From Engraulis encrasicolus (taxonomy: Eukaryota > Chordata > Actinopteri > Clupeiformes > Engraulidae), in the NCBI RefSeq assembly GCF_034702125.1, contig NC_085866.1, positions 13,288,064 to 13,352,063 on the forward strand: 64,000 nucleotides of DNA. Reading direction: 5' to 3'. Of the stretch, positions 1 through 14,000 are shown one piece after another. How positions within the stretch are numbered: the stretch's first letter is position 1; each line of letters starts with the position of its first letter. The position numbers and the translations under genes are program-made. Under the pieces are notes generated by a model that worked only from the letters and a program-made list of their open reading frames with translations, had not been told where the DNA came from and did no database searches.

Positions 1-1080
1 ATATTCCCCCCTTCTGGTTTTCTGACAAATCCGCACCCTGGTTGTGGCTAGTGTAATTCTAATTTAATCATATTTATTAAAAATTGCATATTTTTTTACA
101 TTTATTCATCCAAACATGCATTTAGTTCTGAATGTCGACACCAAAAGGACCTTTTTTTCCATCATTTTTATTGCATTTTGTGTTCACAACATTCAACAAG
201 AATTACATAGTTCCGTTTTGTTTCAGTAATTTTTCCCAAACGTATTACTGGTACCCTTTTCCTCTTTTCATCTGCGACATAGATATAGCCAGATAGAATC
301 CAGTCCAAATCCCTTTTTAGTATTTCACAATGTATAACCAAGTGGGAAAATAACATGAAACTTTGCTTCCAAGCAAACCACATATTACACCCCTGGAAAT
401 CTGAAATATATATATATCCCCTGCTGAGGTCTGGATTCCTCCACTGTAGAACGTTAATATATATGCCACAGCTACATAAGCTTGACACCAAATAGTGTTT
501 CCCTTAAAAGAACACGGTGGTACAGTAGAATCTTTTACGACAGCATTCCCTCTTTTTTTTTACAGAAGTGATCCGATGAGCCACACAATGAGACACATTA
601 AAACCCTACGAGGCAACTATAGAGTCATTACACACACATACACACGCTTACACACGCGGCACACACACACATAAATCACCAATCACAAAACACAAGTCCA
701 GGATGTACCGGTACACTCAATAAATAAACTTCTAACTCAAATACAGCAATATATTCATCTCCTCTTCATATTTACAATATTTCAAAACGCATTGCATGTC
801 CAAAGCACTGTTCACTGTACAGTTAGTTTAGTAAAGCATACCACCAAAAATCAAACCCATTACGCTGGTAAAAGCATGAAGCTCTTGGTGAATCTCCATA
901 GCAGACGCCCTTTTAAAATCTAAGACTGACAGGAATAGTGGCATCTACACATAAGTAAATGGTATTTAAGTGCAACGCCTAAGCCCAACAATGCTCTTCT
1001 CCTCTGTCCAGTAATACTGTTTTGTTTATGGGCAAATGAAAACCAGAGAAAGGGCATCTTAGTGTTCCAAAAGCAAAACA

Positions 1081-1192
1081 GGGGTGCGTTTCTCTAAAGT
1101 GTAGGTGTTAGCTAGCTGCCAATGGGAAATTACATTGGAAACAGCAAAGTAGCTAACATAGTCAGCAACTATGGTTTCAAGAAACGCACCCC
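1081..1192. repeat. Short TIR element, GGGGTGCGTTTC family
   Basis: 112 bp with inverted ends GGGGTGCGTTTCT. Related termini bound the core of the nested element in the itih6 intron (right end near 45755). Confidence 0.65.
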
Positions 1193-2406
1193 AGAGTAAG
1201 AGCAGTCAGAGTAAGAGATATCACTGTATGTACTACCAAACTACAAAGTAATAGGTGAACCCTGTGGCTTTTTAGCTTTCTAGCTGAGAGTCTCAGCCCT
1301 GATTAGAGCCTTAAAACAAGACCCTTGTCTTGTTATTAAAGAGAACTCATGCTTTTACCAGGCTTGCATGGAGATGCAGTGGTCCAATGGGATCCAACAC
1401 TAGAGCACCCTGGAGAACAAAACAAACAAACTTATCCATGCTGGAGCTGACTGTATAGGACCCTAGAGTGATCTAAATGTATTCACACGCACACACACAC
1501 ACATTGCGCGCGCGCACACACACAGTTCATTTGCAGATGTGTGGTACAAAAGGCTGAATGAGATGAGGAAAATAAATAATGACATTGTCCCTTCTTTTGT
1601 ATTGCACACGGCTGCTAATGATGTTTGATAGTTTTCCAATTCCAATTCTTATGTCTGCCCTTCTTGACAACAGATTAAGTGCAAAAGAAGGATGGCTGCC
1701 ACTCAGTCAATACTATAGAATCACTGTTCCAATAAACAGTGGCATTTACACAAGGAAGCAGTGCTTCTCTCTCCTTTCAACACCCATTTTTCCCCTGGTA
1801 ATGCAAAATAAATAAATTAACAAAAAAAATAATTCAACAAAATCAACTCCCTTTTTTCTGTTGTATTACACACCACTGACTCTAACAACTTGGGCCTTTC
1901 CAGCAAGCATGTAAACAAGCCCCTTCTATAAATTCGGTACTCTAACGTAAAGGAAAAAAACAAGCAAAAGAATGTCGGAAAATAGGGTGCAACATTACAA
2001 GGTGGAATGTTTCAACCAAGTTGATTATGCAGCCACAAAATAAAATAAGAAATGTGAAAGCTGAATGGAATGTGGGGGGTGGCTGTGGAGGGACCTTATA
2101 CAGAAAAGGGAAAAGATATGGGGTTAAGTTTAGAAGGCAAAAACACACACACACAAACACACTCACACACAGAGGGGAACGACACCTGGGCTGGGCTGGG
2201 TTGGAGTGTGTGAGTGGGTGTGTGGGTAAGTGGAATGAAAGACAAGAAGAAGGGCGCAGGGCGGTGTGAGGCAGGGATGGGAAGGTCCAGCCTTGCAGCC
2301 TGCTTGCTGGGTATGGATGGTTCAGAGGTGTCCATTCCGCGTTCAGAAGTCAAAAACCCCAGCCACACAGCTCCCTTCCAACAAAAGTGACTTCAACAAG
2401 CATCTC

Positions 2407-2575
2407 GCCTACCTGAGCTGGTTCAGGATGAGTTAAGGTTAAGTTAAGAGATAAATCATCTAATACAAGAGCTTTTCCTATCCTATTCCTATTCTAGCTC
2501 TTCTATTAGATGATTTACCTCTTAACTTAACCTTAACTTATCCTGAACCAGCTTTGTAGTATAGCCTTGGGTACT
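2407..2575. repeat. Palindromic MITE family A, copy 1
   Basis: Inverted arms built on GAGCTGGTTCAGGATGAGTT or its match, followed by AAGTTAAGAG and AAATCATCTAAT. Same family as the copies at 15081-15246 and 63540-63675. It lies in the atp6ap1 3' UTR. Confidence 0.75.
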
Positions 2576-2695
2576 CATAACAATCAGCCGAGATGGTTGG
2601 ATCAAATTCATGGCGGCGGCATGGGGGTTTTAACGTTCTGGACCCGGGATCGTCACCTCTGGTGTTAGTGGTGTTAGTGTTAGTGTTAGCGTCGT

Positions 2696-5600
2696 CTACT
2701 CGGTCTGGGGCACGGAGATGGCTGGCCCCTTGGGGTCATCGAAGCGGTCCATGGTGCGCAGCTGCATGATCATGTGCAGGCCGTAGGTGAGGATGAGCAC
2801 CATCAGCAGGGAGGTCAGCAGCCCCATCCAGATGCCCGGCGTGAAGAAGCCCGCGCAGTCGCTGGCGTACGAGAAGTCCTTACCTGACAAGCTGAAGCCC
2901 TGGATCTGTGGCAGAGAGAGGGGGAGGGGAGAGAGATGATGAAGAGATGATGAGAGGTAGCCTGATTATCATCAACTTTCAAATCTCTGTTCGAGACTTG
3001 GTCTGACCAAGAGCTTAACATAAATAAACATTTCCCAAATTCCGTAGGCCTCCCTTGGTTTGCTAATGGTTGCATGCTTCCTGACCAAGTGGGAGGAGTT
3101 CCCGATTTTCTGGGAGCTCAGAAACGACATTTGTATTGCTCTTGGCCTGACTAAAGGAGAGGAGGAGACGAAGAGAGGCAGACGGAGAGAAATGAATGAC
3201 CTTGCCGACGCGGACATCTCAGAATCTGGACATATCAGATAGCCATTTTATTAGTAAAAGCTTAATTAAAAAAAACATGGCCTCTGGCCTCATGATTATT
3301 TTCAAATGTATTACAAATTGGATTAATGAGATATTCTTCCCTTTATGTAGTACATTAACCATACCAAATAGCTTCTTTTTGCCAAGTACGGCTAGCCATC
3401 TATTTAAGTCTTATCATTTATTGATAGAAAGCAGAGAGAAAGTAAATACATAACACTAGGCCCTCAGCCGCTGTGATGGAGTGACCTTCACTAGAGTTAT
3501 GGGTGTGTTCTCACTGTCCAGCCAACGAGCCTGGCTCTTTGGTGTAGCGGTCAGAGCCCCAGTTTAATTCCCCAGAAGGTCCGGGTTCGAGTCCCGGCTG
3601 GGCAACTCCACTCCCCTTCGCTACAGCCGCCAAGTGAGAGGTCGCCAGCGTACCTGGAAGTCGCTGAAGGAGAGCTTCCACTGGTTGGCGGCATCCTTGG
3701 AGGTGCGGGGCACCAGCTGGGGGTAGCGGTGGCTGGTCACAACTTCGCAGCGGTAGGAGTACTCGGCCGGGGCGTAGATGGAGCGGCTCCCGTTGAAGGT
3801 GGCCTTCTTGCCCTCGTACTCCAGCACCACCTCATCCATGGTGAACCAGCGGCGCGCCGACACCTTGTACATGCGCTGGCTCATCACGAAGCTGCACAGG
3901 AGGAAAGCCACGGCATAGCAGGCAGGAAGGTCAAAAAAAAATTGTATGTTTTTTTTTTGTATGTTTCAAGTATGTTTTGGGGGCTTTTTGGGCCTTTATT
4001 ATGACATGATAGTGTGAGAGGAGACAGGAAGTTAGCTGGAGAGAGATTTGGGGTAGGACTGGGAAATGACACTGGCCGGACTCGAACCGGGGTCCCCATG
4101 GGCATGCAAGCCCAAATGTGGGGGGTTTAGCGCGCTGCTGCAGGGTGGTCAATGTATTCAACAGCCTAGCTTTGTAGTGCGCACTGTTCTGCCAGCGGAA
4201 CACTTATCTATTATTAGAAATCCTCGCTGTGAACTTTATCATCAACATAGAAATAATGCATTTAAAATGCAGTACCTGTATTCATCATAAATCTAAAAAT
4301 TTCTCATAGGGATAGTTTATAGCCTGATATCGATCAGAATGTTATAACGCATGACTGGCTGTGGTTTTTATGACACGGTCATTTTAATTGTAGGCTAACT
4401 ACATAGGTGAAGATAATAGAGGTTAGCGATTGACAAAAGGCAAATAAAATTGTTTTATACTTAAAACGCCATCTACTACTCCAGCATGAAAAATGTAGAT
4501 CCAAACTGGTGGCTGCAAGAATCCAACTATATTTTCGAACTAGTCGGTGCGAGACCATAGAGTCTCACTATGCGAGTGGTGGTGCCACCATAACCTTACA
4601 CCTGTCATTAACTATTTTACACCCGAGATCGATTTACCAGTGCAAAATACAAATGTCCATCTCAAGCAATTTCCAAAAAGAGTAAAACTAAGCACTAACA
4701 AGTTGGAAGGAAATATGCAAAGTGACACATCAGACAAGTGACTCAAATGAACAAAGTGACTCAGATAGACATGCAGTTTTGTTTCCAGGCTTCTACTCAC
4801 ATGATTTTGAATGTGTTAAACCCAAGAACCTCCTTGTAGTTCAGGGCCAGACTGAAAAACAAACCCAAACCAAACCAAACAGTCAAACACAATAACAGTC
4901 ATTCGGAATACCTACACTGCTATTAGAGTGCAAAGCATGAAAAGTCTTTCCTTTCCAATGTTTTTTTTAACGTTTTAAACGAGGGATAACGGAAAATTAG
5001 CAGTATTGAATCCTAGTAAGTCACATAATTGAGACATAAATAATGAGCCATAGTCCATGTTGGTCACAACTTCATCCAATCTATATGCTCTATATCCTCA
5101 GAGCCTACACACTGCATACAGCTGTATTTCAGAGCATTCCATTTTGTCTGCCAACTTCTGCTTACTGTAAGCTGCTTTGATTCCCTTATTTTAAAACGTT
5201 ATTTATTTTTAATTACGAGACACTTTTGTGTTTTTATATGGATAATACGATATATGATGCTACTACATGATATATAATTCTATTAATTACACTCGACAAA
5301 TAAAAGATTGTATACTCTGACTCATTTCATCTCCTGACCTGGAGTGGGTTTCGTTGCAGAAGGAGCCGTGCAGCGTGACGGTAGCCGACTCCCCGAAGGT
5401 CTCCTTGGAGAGGTCGGCCCTGCTCCACTTGTTCTCCCTCAGGATGCTGACGGTCAGGTTCTCGGCCCACAGCATGATGCAGGGCTTCTCCGGGCTCTCG
5501 CTCTCCTTGAACTCCAGAGGGGGGTAGGCCACCCCAGCCTTCTCCTTCTCCTTCTGCTCTTCCCTGTTCCTGTTCTTGTACCGACGGGACTGCAGGAGGG

Positions 5601-8463
5601 AACGTCCACCCACAGACTGGATGTCCAGGGAGGCATCCTCGATCACCTTCAAGAGAAGTCAAGAGGCGAGAGTTGAGGAACAAGAGGCGAGAGTTGAGGA
5701 ACAAGAGACGAGACCTCACGACAGAATAGAATGTCTCTTGTACTCAACCACATTTGTGGGCACGGTATTTAACTCATTGATGCCTGAAGCACCTGCAAAA
5801 AACGCCTGCTGAATGCCTAAGCCCTTGTTGGGAAAGTTGCCCTCAGCCTAGAAAAACCTAAATATCCTCGCCTCTGATGCACACAAAAACATGAAACATG
5901 ATTGCATTTAAACCTTAAGACCCTCATCTTGCATTAGAATGTGTTCATTCAGCTGTAACATACCCATATTTTTATTTAAAAAGCCAAAATCTCAAGAGCC
6001 TCAATGCAGCGTAGACGAGTCATCAGGCTAAAATGGGTTAAGTGGGACACAGAGAGCCACTTACTCTAGATGGCTGCAGTCCAGTGTAGACAGCAGTGTA
6101 GGGGACAGCCTGGTTGTGCATGATGCTCAATACCTGCCCAATCACCTCATCTACACACCAGGAAAAAACAAACAAACCCAGTTAATTCACATTGACATCA
6201 GCAATTAATACAAAGTAGAGCATTCACTAAAGAGCTGACTGTGATTGATTCTGACATGATCACCTTTCCTACAACACTTACAGCACTTTTACGTACAACA
6301 ATTTCAGAACAGAAGAGGAGTTAAAAAAGAAGTAAAAAGACACATGCTTACCATTTCCACTAAGGACTTCTTTCGCGGACATCATATCAGCACTGGATCA
6401 ATGAAAGACAGAGCAATTATATGTCAAGTCTTGTACAGTGTTTAAAAACATTACACAAAGTTGAATACTTCAGAAGTTTTTCATGTGCTGGGACTTTTCT
6501 GGCAATTTCTACGACATACCCGCCCTGGGCCGCTGCAACAACATCCCTCTGCACAGGCCACTAACTTAAAAGTTAAAAACACTTACCCTTATGATAGCTA
6601 TGAACCATTTGAAGAAAGATTTTTATCGTTCACGACTGTCCAAAAGGGCAATCACATAAAATGCACCATAAGTATAATGGAGACGACACAGAATATCCAG
6701 GAATTTTATTTTTATTTTTTTATCATTATTAGAGAAGATGCAATTACTGCAATGCTGGATCCCAATTTTAGTACAACCAAGAAGTGAAGTGACATATCAT
6801 GCTAGCTTTGCTAGCTTTCATGTGCTTATATCCCTGATGAGATCTACAAGATGGTGCAAAAGAGCAACCAGGATCTACCGGGCTACAGTGATGGGGAAAC
6901 TTTGATTCATACGCTGCAATGCAGTAACACATATTCAAAAAAGACAAAGTTTTACCTGTCCAAACTGGAAAAGGGCACTGGAAAGGTAAAACCAGGTTCT
7001 TTTGTGGCACTGCATTGTGGCATCTGAATGCAGGGTTACCCATCACTTACCACAGGCCATCATATTACAGGGATACCTATGTCAGGGCGTGCCATTAAGG
7101 GCCAAGATGTGCTTGCTGTGTGCCTTAAATTTTGCATGCAACCGAGCGACCCAGAGCACATACTTCCTTCAGGATGACTGGAGCACTTCACATACTGAAG
7201 GCATCATCTCGGGGGCAGATAGTCAACATTAATGTTTTCCACTACAGTTTGACTCTTGTGTGATCGGCTCTAAAGGGTTTGTCATGTCTATATTGCAACG
7301 TAAGCACGCATCTGTGTACATTGTCACTGGTGCTCTACCCCGTGCAAAAATGATATTTAAAAATTGCATGGCAACGTGTTCATGCACGAAAAGTGCACGA
7401 ACGGCAAGCATATTGACCCAGTCGGCAACTCTGGGTCCGCCCATGAAATTGCTTGTTTTCCACCACGTTTGCTCCACCCGCTGTATGTAGTGGCTAATCA
7501 GTATGCCAAATGACTGGCAGTGATTGGCACCGCATGACCACGGGTGAAGCAGTCGGAGGTTAAAACAATGCAGTTTCAAGGGCGGGCCAGAGGAGTCGAC
7601 TGGGTCAATCCCCGGCCTAAAGGGGGAAAGGGAGATTACCTTGTGGCATAGGGAAGACGGAAGACCAGCAGGGCGGCCACGGAGGCGTTGAGGCGGAGCT
7701 GGGCCAGGGTCTCTGGGTCCATGTAGAGGGGCGCGGTGTCCAGCTGCTCCTGCAGCATACCGGTCACAGACGCCGCCGCGGGGCGAGCCACTGACGGCAG
7801 CAGCAGAGGGCTGGAGGACTGCAGCGCCACCTAGAGGGTGCAGAGGGGAACACGGTTGGAGGTCAACAGTGGCCTTGCTCTTGTACAGATTTCTATACGA
7901 GTTTACAGAGTGAACCACAGGGTGCGGCAGTTTGCATAAAGAAAAATGTAACAGGTTTGGGGGCACTGTGTACACATAGTGTTAATGCAATCAATGAATT
8001 GCCCTGATACGCTGATATGAGTTTCATGACTGATACTTCCCAAACAAAACATGCTCAAAATACATTGACAGCAGATAAGCATTACAAGAAATATGACACA
8101 ATGAATTGAATATCTTCTTTTAGAATGCGTGTGTGTAATTTGTACTACTTGGAAGCAACAAATGTTCAATTTCAACCACCACTGTGCAGCTCAGTCAGGG
8201 GGAAAGTGTCACAAATTGGAGGCTGAATCTACCTCGAGACTGGAGAATGAGCTTTCTTGCTTGTTCCCAAAGACCCCTCCATACATCGTGAAGTCATCCA
8301 TGCTCAACTGGAACCAAAGGGTAGAAAGAGGAAACACCAGTGTTGAGACATAACTTACATGACAAACCTGTCACATGACATGTCACTCTCTTCCAGAATT
8401 TACAGAAATAAATCACCAAAAAAGAAAATGGTTAAACTGTAAGTCTAAGTAAATCTTAAAGAG

Positions 8464-8534
<71 letters not shown>

Positions 8535-9537
8535 TGGTATAGGACTCCAGATGCAGCCCCGGTTCTTTGCGTGATCACACTGAAGTTGTGCATTTTGTGT
8601 AATTTAGTAATATACATCATATTGACAAGGAGTGTGCCAGAGCTCCTAAAAGCATCCGAGTGGAGGTCACTGTCACCACTGTGACAAATGTTATACATAG
8701 GTGTAAAATATCCAGGTTATGTTCCATTAGTCTAGTGGGTTAGCCAGCCTCTGAACACTACCAAGTGTGTTGTATGATTGACTAACTGAAGTCTATCTGT
8801 GGACTACTACTAGGACATGCAGTGTGTTGATTATGACTGTTATTGTAAAATAATCTACCTTGTCCTGCAAGAAGAGGAGAACATTATGAGGGCTGTTAGT
8901 AAGAGCAGTCTGCAGGTAGGATTCCAACTGAGAGGTAGACACGATGTGCCCCGCTGCCGGTGGGGTTTGGGACCCGAGAGTGGAGCTGAGAGCAAAACAA
9001 GTCATTTGAGGGTTTGGTCAGGAGGACAGTTAAAACACATTTAATTGAAAACACAACTGGGAACAAAATACAAACATGACGGGGTTAGACGCTAGCCTGA
9101 CAGTCACAGTTGCTAACATGGCTTCCGACGGGGGTGCTGAAAAAGGTAAGCTCGCCTCGCTTCCTACACACATCTAGAAACTAATACCTTAGCCCCCAGG
9201 CTTGGAACATATCAACAATAAGTCTAACTGTTATTCGCAGTGATGTGAAATTGGGGATAACGATAAAAGACTCACTAGTTCGGTACATTAGGATGAATGA
9301 CAAAATGTCATCCCTGCAGGTGGCTAGCATCAGCTAAGCTTAGCATTGCAGCACTGGACAGCTACTGTTCACTTCAGCGAATGTCATTCAGACCGATAGT
9401 ACCAGTAATACGCATTTCCCTTACCCCGCGCTTGTCCACATTATCAAAGGTACTTGATCGTTGCATTTCCCAAAGGATGCGGCACAACACAAAAATACAA
9501 AAACGACACTACAGCTGAGCATCTTTAGGTCCGCCAT
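2696..9537 (-). CDS. atp6ap1: V-type proton ATPase accessory subunit S1 (Ac45)
   Basis: Ten coding exons (minus strand, 5' to 3'): 9425-9537, 8859-8985, 8233-8307, 7640-7830, 6352-6392, 6065-6150, 5339-5646, 4801-4851, 3654-3891, 2696-2905. They sum to 1440 nt (479 aa plus stop), all with GT-AG borders and matching phases. The human protein is about 470 aa. Ac45 is a type I membrane protein of the V-ATPase Vo sector that guides assembly and acidification in the secretory pathway. The start ATG (9537-9535, context AAGATGG) opens a signal peptide of about 23 residues. The luminal domain contains family-typical stretches such as GGVFGNKQ and VSARRWFTM, several N-glycosylation sequons, and a basic stretch (SRRYKNRNR, exon 7) where processing could occur. 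The last exon carries [10 protein letters not shown], one membrane helix (about residues 431-456) and a short cytosolic tail containing [11 protein letters not shown]. Fish may have a and b copies; I did not assign one. Tandem with tafazzin, as on human Xq28. Confidence 0.96.
3528..3603 (+). repeat. tRNA-like sequence (pseudogene or SINE head) in atp6ap1 intron 9
   Basis: A-box-like TGGTGTAGCGG and B box GGTTCGAGTCC. The T arm CCGGG/CCCGG is perfect, and AGCCTGG can pair with CTGGGCA at six of seven positions. No good anticodon stem, so not a functional tRNA gene. Confidence 0.55.
3935..4140 (-). mobile_element. tRNA-derived SINE in atp6ap1 intron 8
   Basis: On the minus strand a tRNA-like head with B box GGTTCGAGTCC is followed by the CTTCCTGTC(T/A)CC and ATGTCATAATAAAG body shared with the SINEs at 28211, 31576, 46933 and 50946. 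Confidence 0.65.
8465..8533. repeat. (AC)n microsatellite
   Basis: Uninterrupted dinucleotide run in atp6ap1 intron 2. Confidence 0.95.
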
Positions 9538-9859
9538 CTTCGGGATCCTCAACGAATGACGTTGTTGACGTTGCCGAGAATGCTCTCGCAAGGACCAAGT
9601 CACGTGATAATGACCTGTCCTGCAAGCCACTGTAGTAAGATTTATTCTAGCCTATCCCCAACCCGCACTGCATGAATTTAAAGTAAATAGTATGCATTCA
9701 GTGCACTATATATTTGTTTGTTAGCACACAAAAGAAGGGTACCGGTACTCAAACCAACCAAATCCAGACGTACAACCAGAGATTAAGAACTTTGGCACAA
9801 CCACCCATTTCACTTTACTGTTGGCTGCGAAGTCTGCATGACATGAAGGGAATGTGGAT
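9538..9859. other. Short intergenic gap: atp6ap1 upstream region
   Basis: About 320 bp between the atp6ap1 start codon and the probable tafazzin polyadenylation site. It must hold the atp6ap1 promoter and 5' UTR. No TATA box or other specific motif was recognised. Confidence 0.4.
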
Positions 9860-11069
9860 TATGTAATCAACACTTTATTGTACTGTGTAATAATTAGACT
9901 TGAGGCAGTATGTTTCTGATATTCTGACAGGACGAAATTCATTTGAGGACATCAGTGAGGTTGGTTGTATAACAAGAGAAAAAACATAAGGACAGAAACT
10001 CAATAGGTCATGCAAAATAATCACAACTGAGAGACCAAAGGGATTGCAGTTCAACCATACAAAGCTGCCACATTACAAACTTTGAGAAGGGGTAAAGAGG
10101 CACAGCATCAACGAATACTCAGCAAACATCACAAACAGAACATTATCTCAAACCTTTTTGAAACCTTAACTTCTGTAATCAAAGCAAATACCTCATACAA
10201 TACCCTTTGTGTTATCATTACAACATTTCTGATAGAAATAATGCCAGATGGTTAAAGAAGGGAAATAGTTGTGCTCTAAATGAGCACAGACTCAATAACA
10301 GCAAGATGCAAATTAATAAAAGAGGTCTTCTTTAGGTCTACACGACATTCGGTACTTTCAAAGGGTGAACGCATACAACACACAGTACAAATGATTCTCA
10401 GCATCAAAGCCTAAATATTGCAAATGGCTTTACCAACTTTGTACAAGATTTAAAAACTGGCAAAAATTGGCATAAACATTTCTGAATCACCACTGTAAAA
10501 TATTGAGTCATAAAAAATACTCGTCTCGTCTCATTCAAATAAGTTTATCTACATGTCCAATACTTGGTTGAGTCACTCAGTAACCCAAGGCTGCGGTCAA
10601 AAAATGGATTGCCCATACGGAACATGATGCTTCTTCATTATTCTTCACATGCTTAGTACACCTTCCAGCCAGAACAACTTGGCACATGCACTTTGACTTC
10701 TTCTTCAAAAAAAATTCTGTCCAGCTAAGATCAACTGTTTCAAGTGGGACAAGGAATTTAGGAAACAGTGTAAAAAATGGAATCCTGCTATCTGATGAGT
10801 GATCAGATATACTTATGGTCCAACCACTGTGCTGACTGAGTGTGTGTGTTTGTGTGTATGTATGTATGTATGTATGTATGTATGTATGTATGTATGCATG
10901 TATGTATGTATGTATGTATGTATGTATGTATGTATGTGTGTGTATGTATGTGTGTGTGTGTGGTCTTGATTTTCCTGGAGGCTGATCTGGTCACATGCGT
11001 GCAGGCCGTGTGTGTCAGGCCCCTTAAGTGCACTCTCCCTGAGGGTAGACACCATCCCTGGCCATGAGC
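9860..11069 (-). other. tafazzin: Probable 3' UTR of tafazzin
   Basis: Non-coding stretch after the tafazzin stop, ending near a minus-strand AATAAA (plus TTTATT at 9874-9879). It contains a (GTAT)n tetranucleotide tract at about 10855-10950. The extent is inferred from the signal only. Confidence 0.6.
10855..10950. repeat. (GTAT)n microsatellite
   Basis: About 20 tetranucleotide units with one GCAT variant, in the tafazzin 3' UTR. Confidence 0.95.
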
Positions 11070-14000
11070 TCATCCTTGATTCTGTATCCGCTGGTGCAAG
11101 GCCTCGGCCTGGCTCTTTAAGCTGCGGAACTCCTCCTGGATGAAGTCAGTCAGGGCCTTCCTCATTTCCATCTGTGTGAAAGCAGACACATTACTTTTTT
11201 TGCTCTCACGAGAATGCACAAATGCAGGGCGGGAAAACATCTTAATGTAAAATCCTACCTGGCTTTTGTTCTCCGCTCTTAGCGAATCCACAAGATGTTT
11301 CACAGTAAAAGGTGTCCCCACTAAAACTGTAATTTTCTACATAAAAAAGCAAGAACATGACACAAGGTGTGCAATGAGTATGATAATACGAAGGAATCAT
11401 ATAATATAACCTTTTAACCCAGGATGTTCCTGTATTCTCACCTTTCCAGCTCGGGGTATGTAAGGCTTATCATTAGGAAGGACATCATTCATGCCTGCAA
11501 GATTCAAATAACACAGGACGATGTTCATTTCCTCGTGCACACACAAACAGAAATCTATGTGAATTATTGGTGATAATAGGCAACAATAACACTAGGTTTG
11601 AAACACCAAACCTAAAGGTCTTAAATACTCATGAACGGCCATCCGGGTACTTTGCTCTGAAATTTGCCTTACGCCCCTTTATGGGTGAAAACAAACCAAA
11701 TGTCTCATTGACTTACATGCTAAATCGGCTAGTCTAAATGAACACAGTCCATGCTTCAGCCCCGGCTGTTTGGCTATATTATTTGAACAACCGGCGACAC
11801 AAGACGTTTTCGCCATGTTGTGCGTGAACAACGCTAGTCTACAGGTCCGTATCTTTCGTTTATTAAACCCCAGCATCACCAATTGACTTGCATGGGTTGT
11901 TTTCCCCCACAAATGGGCGTTACGCACATGGAAAACGTCACGCCGTTCATGAGTATACTGACATTTCATGAATGGAGTGGAAGCCTTAACTTATTATATG
12001 TGGTTCAGTCAACTCACCCAAATGCCACATAGGCACAATTATTGGGTCAAGGGTACATTCAGCGATCAACCTTCCAACACCTACAATTACACATAAACAC
12101 AATGATTGCAGCAGAGCTGGCTGTAGCAACTGTTTTGTATAACTGTTATTATACATGTATTTAGCCACAAAAGGGTTATCAGAAAAGCTTGTCAAACTTA
12201 CCCCATTTTAAACGTATCCATTCTGGAGTCATGTTGACCTTTCCTGAAATTAAGAATCCTCTCATTAACCACTATTGCTATTAACTCTCATCTATTGCTA
12301 CTTAATAGCAATAGAAGGTTTAATAGAAATAGAATTACTAAGCCTAGTTCTCACCAGACGGCACCAGGGGGCGCCGAAGCTACACACACATACACACACC
12401 GTCTGGTGATAACCAGGCTAAGAATTATTACAGTACAAGACAACACAAAGCAATCTGATTCATTGGCTTTCCTACCCTCTGGGAATATATGCACCCATTC
12501 TCCTCTGTTCAGCTTGTCCAAAAGGAAGTCCATTCCTCTCTGATACACGCCATCACCTGTGACACATAAGAAAGTACTAGATTAAAGTACAATTAATTCA
12601 TGAACCCATTAATAGTAGCTATTGTAATGTGTTAAATGTATCTGCATTATGCTTATCTACATCACTGCCAGCAAATAAACATTTTGTTAATGTAACGGTA
12701 TGGAAAATGTATGAATATGTTATGATAAATTAGGATTTGTGGTAAGGGAAACGAGACTAATCAAGTGGCTTACATACAGTACCTGTATAGCATTTCATAT
12801 AGCCACTAGGTCATTTCCCTACAAAGACTAGGTTTAACTTGGCATTAACCACCTAACCAACCAATCGGTGTGCAGCTGTGCACTATAACATATAATACAA
12901 AAACTTCAAAAACAAGGAGGTAAAGGGGTCCTCTCTTACCGCGGCACACAGGGACACATTTCCCTTTACTGAAAAAGCGCGAGTAGACCTCTCGTGTGAA
13001 ACAGATATCGGAGGCTGCCGGGGTCCTGTTGTGACAGAGGAAACGCAATGACACACAGTGAAACACAGACACACGGGGAAGAAGCAATGTCAGAGAGATG
13101 AATACCCTGAATAGTCAGAGGTTGGAAACCTCAGCTTCAAATAAAAACTTCTTAGTTTACTACCGTATATGTTTGTTCGAACAAAAGTAATTTAGGCAAC
13201 TGCCAATTTGTACCAACACTGTTCCTGATCTCCTCTGGACTCATGTTGATACTATGTAACACAGAGCACTCTAGCTAACTGACACCGCCACTAATAATGT
13301 TAAAATACAGAAAATACATGAGTTTTACTTTGAGTACAATGAAGCAAACAATGAGTCTATACGCACACATGAACTATTAAATACAAAAAAAAATCCATGT
13401 TGGCATGGTACAGTGGGTGGTATGGTTGTATGAAGTGGTATGGCTGCAGGAGAGTTGTGATGATTATAACAATCAGTGAAGTTGAAATGGATATCTGGTG
13501 TGGATTTTATGAGTGACTTCTTGAAGCCAGCTTTCCCATCGTTTGTGCAAGTTGTGGTCCTATACATTATACTGTCTCCCTGTCATAAAAACTCACCATC
13601 TCATTTTCCTGAAGTTCCACAACTGTCGAAATCGCAGCATCCCTATGAAGATGAAACCAGAAAAAATTCTGTCATTCAAAAGCCGTTTACATGTATTTTA
13701 AACACAGCTATTTTTTTTACCTGTTGACGTATGTACAAACAAGACATGTGGATAAACATAAAAGCCCCATTGTGACAGGTGTGTTGTAGTTCCCTAAAAG
13801 AGATTTTTTTTCTGGTCTTTTACGACTTTATTGATGATAGGACAGTTTGAGAGGTGGACAGGAAGCGAATGGGGAGAGAGACGGGGAGGGGCCGGCAAAG
13901 AACCCGGGCCGAGAATCGAGCCTGGGTCGTCCGCATGGCAGAGCAGTACCAGGGCTTTTTCTGAACGGGGAAATAGGGGCGCTCCACCCTCATACCTCCG

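Larger units (their letters stand above)
160..2695 (-). other. atp6ap1: Probable 3' UTR of atp6ap1
   Basis: About 2.5 kb follows the stop codon with no other recognisable coding exon. An AATAAA signal on the minus strand (plus-strand TTTATT at 167-172) would end the transcript near 150. The stretch holds two palindromic elements (1081-1192 and about 2407-2575) and short CA-rich tracts (about 629-672, 1489-1525, 2143-2172). The UTR extent is inferred from the polyadenylation signal only. Nothing recognisable was seen at 1-160. Confidence 0.55.

Noticed and set aside
7229..7975. 248-codon minus-strand open frame
   Set aside because: It runs through introns around atp6ap1 exon 7640-7830 in a different frame; no family match and no splice logic.
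8465..8533. CRISPR-like or coding meaning of the regular repeats
   Set aside because: Simple dinucleotide microsatellite in a eukaryotic intron; no spacer structure.
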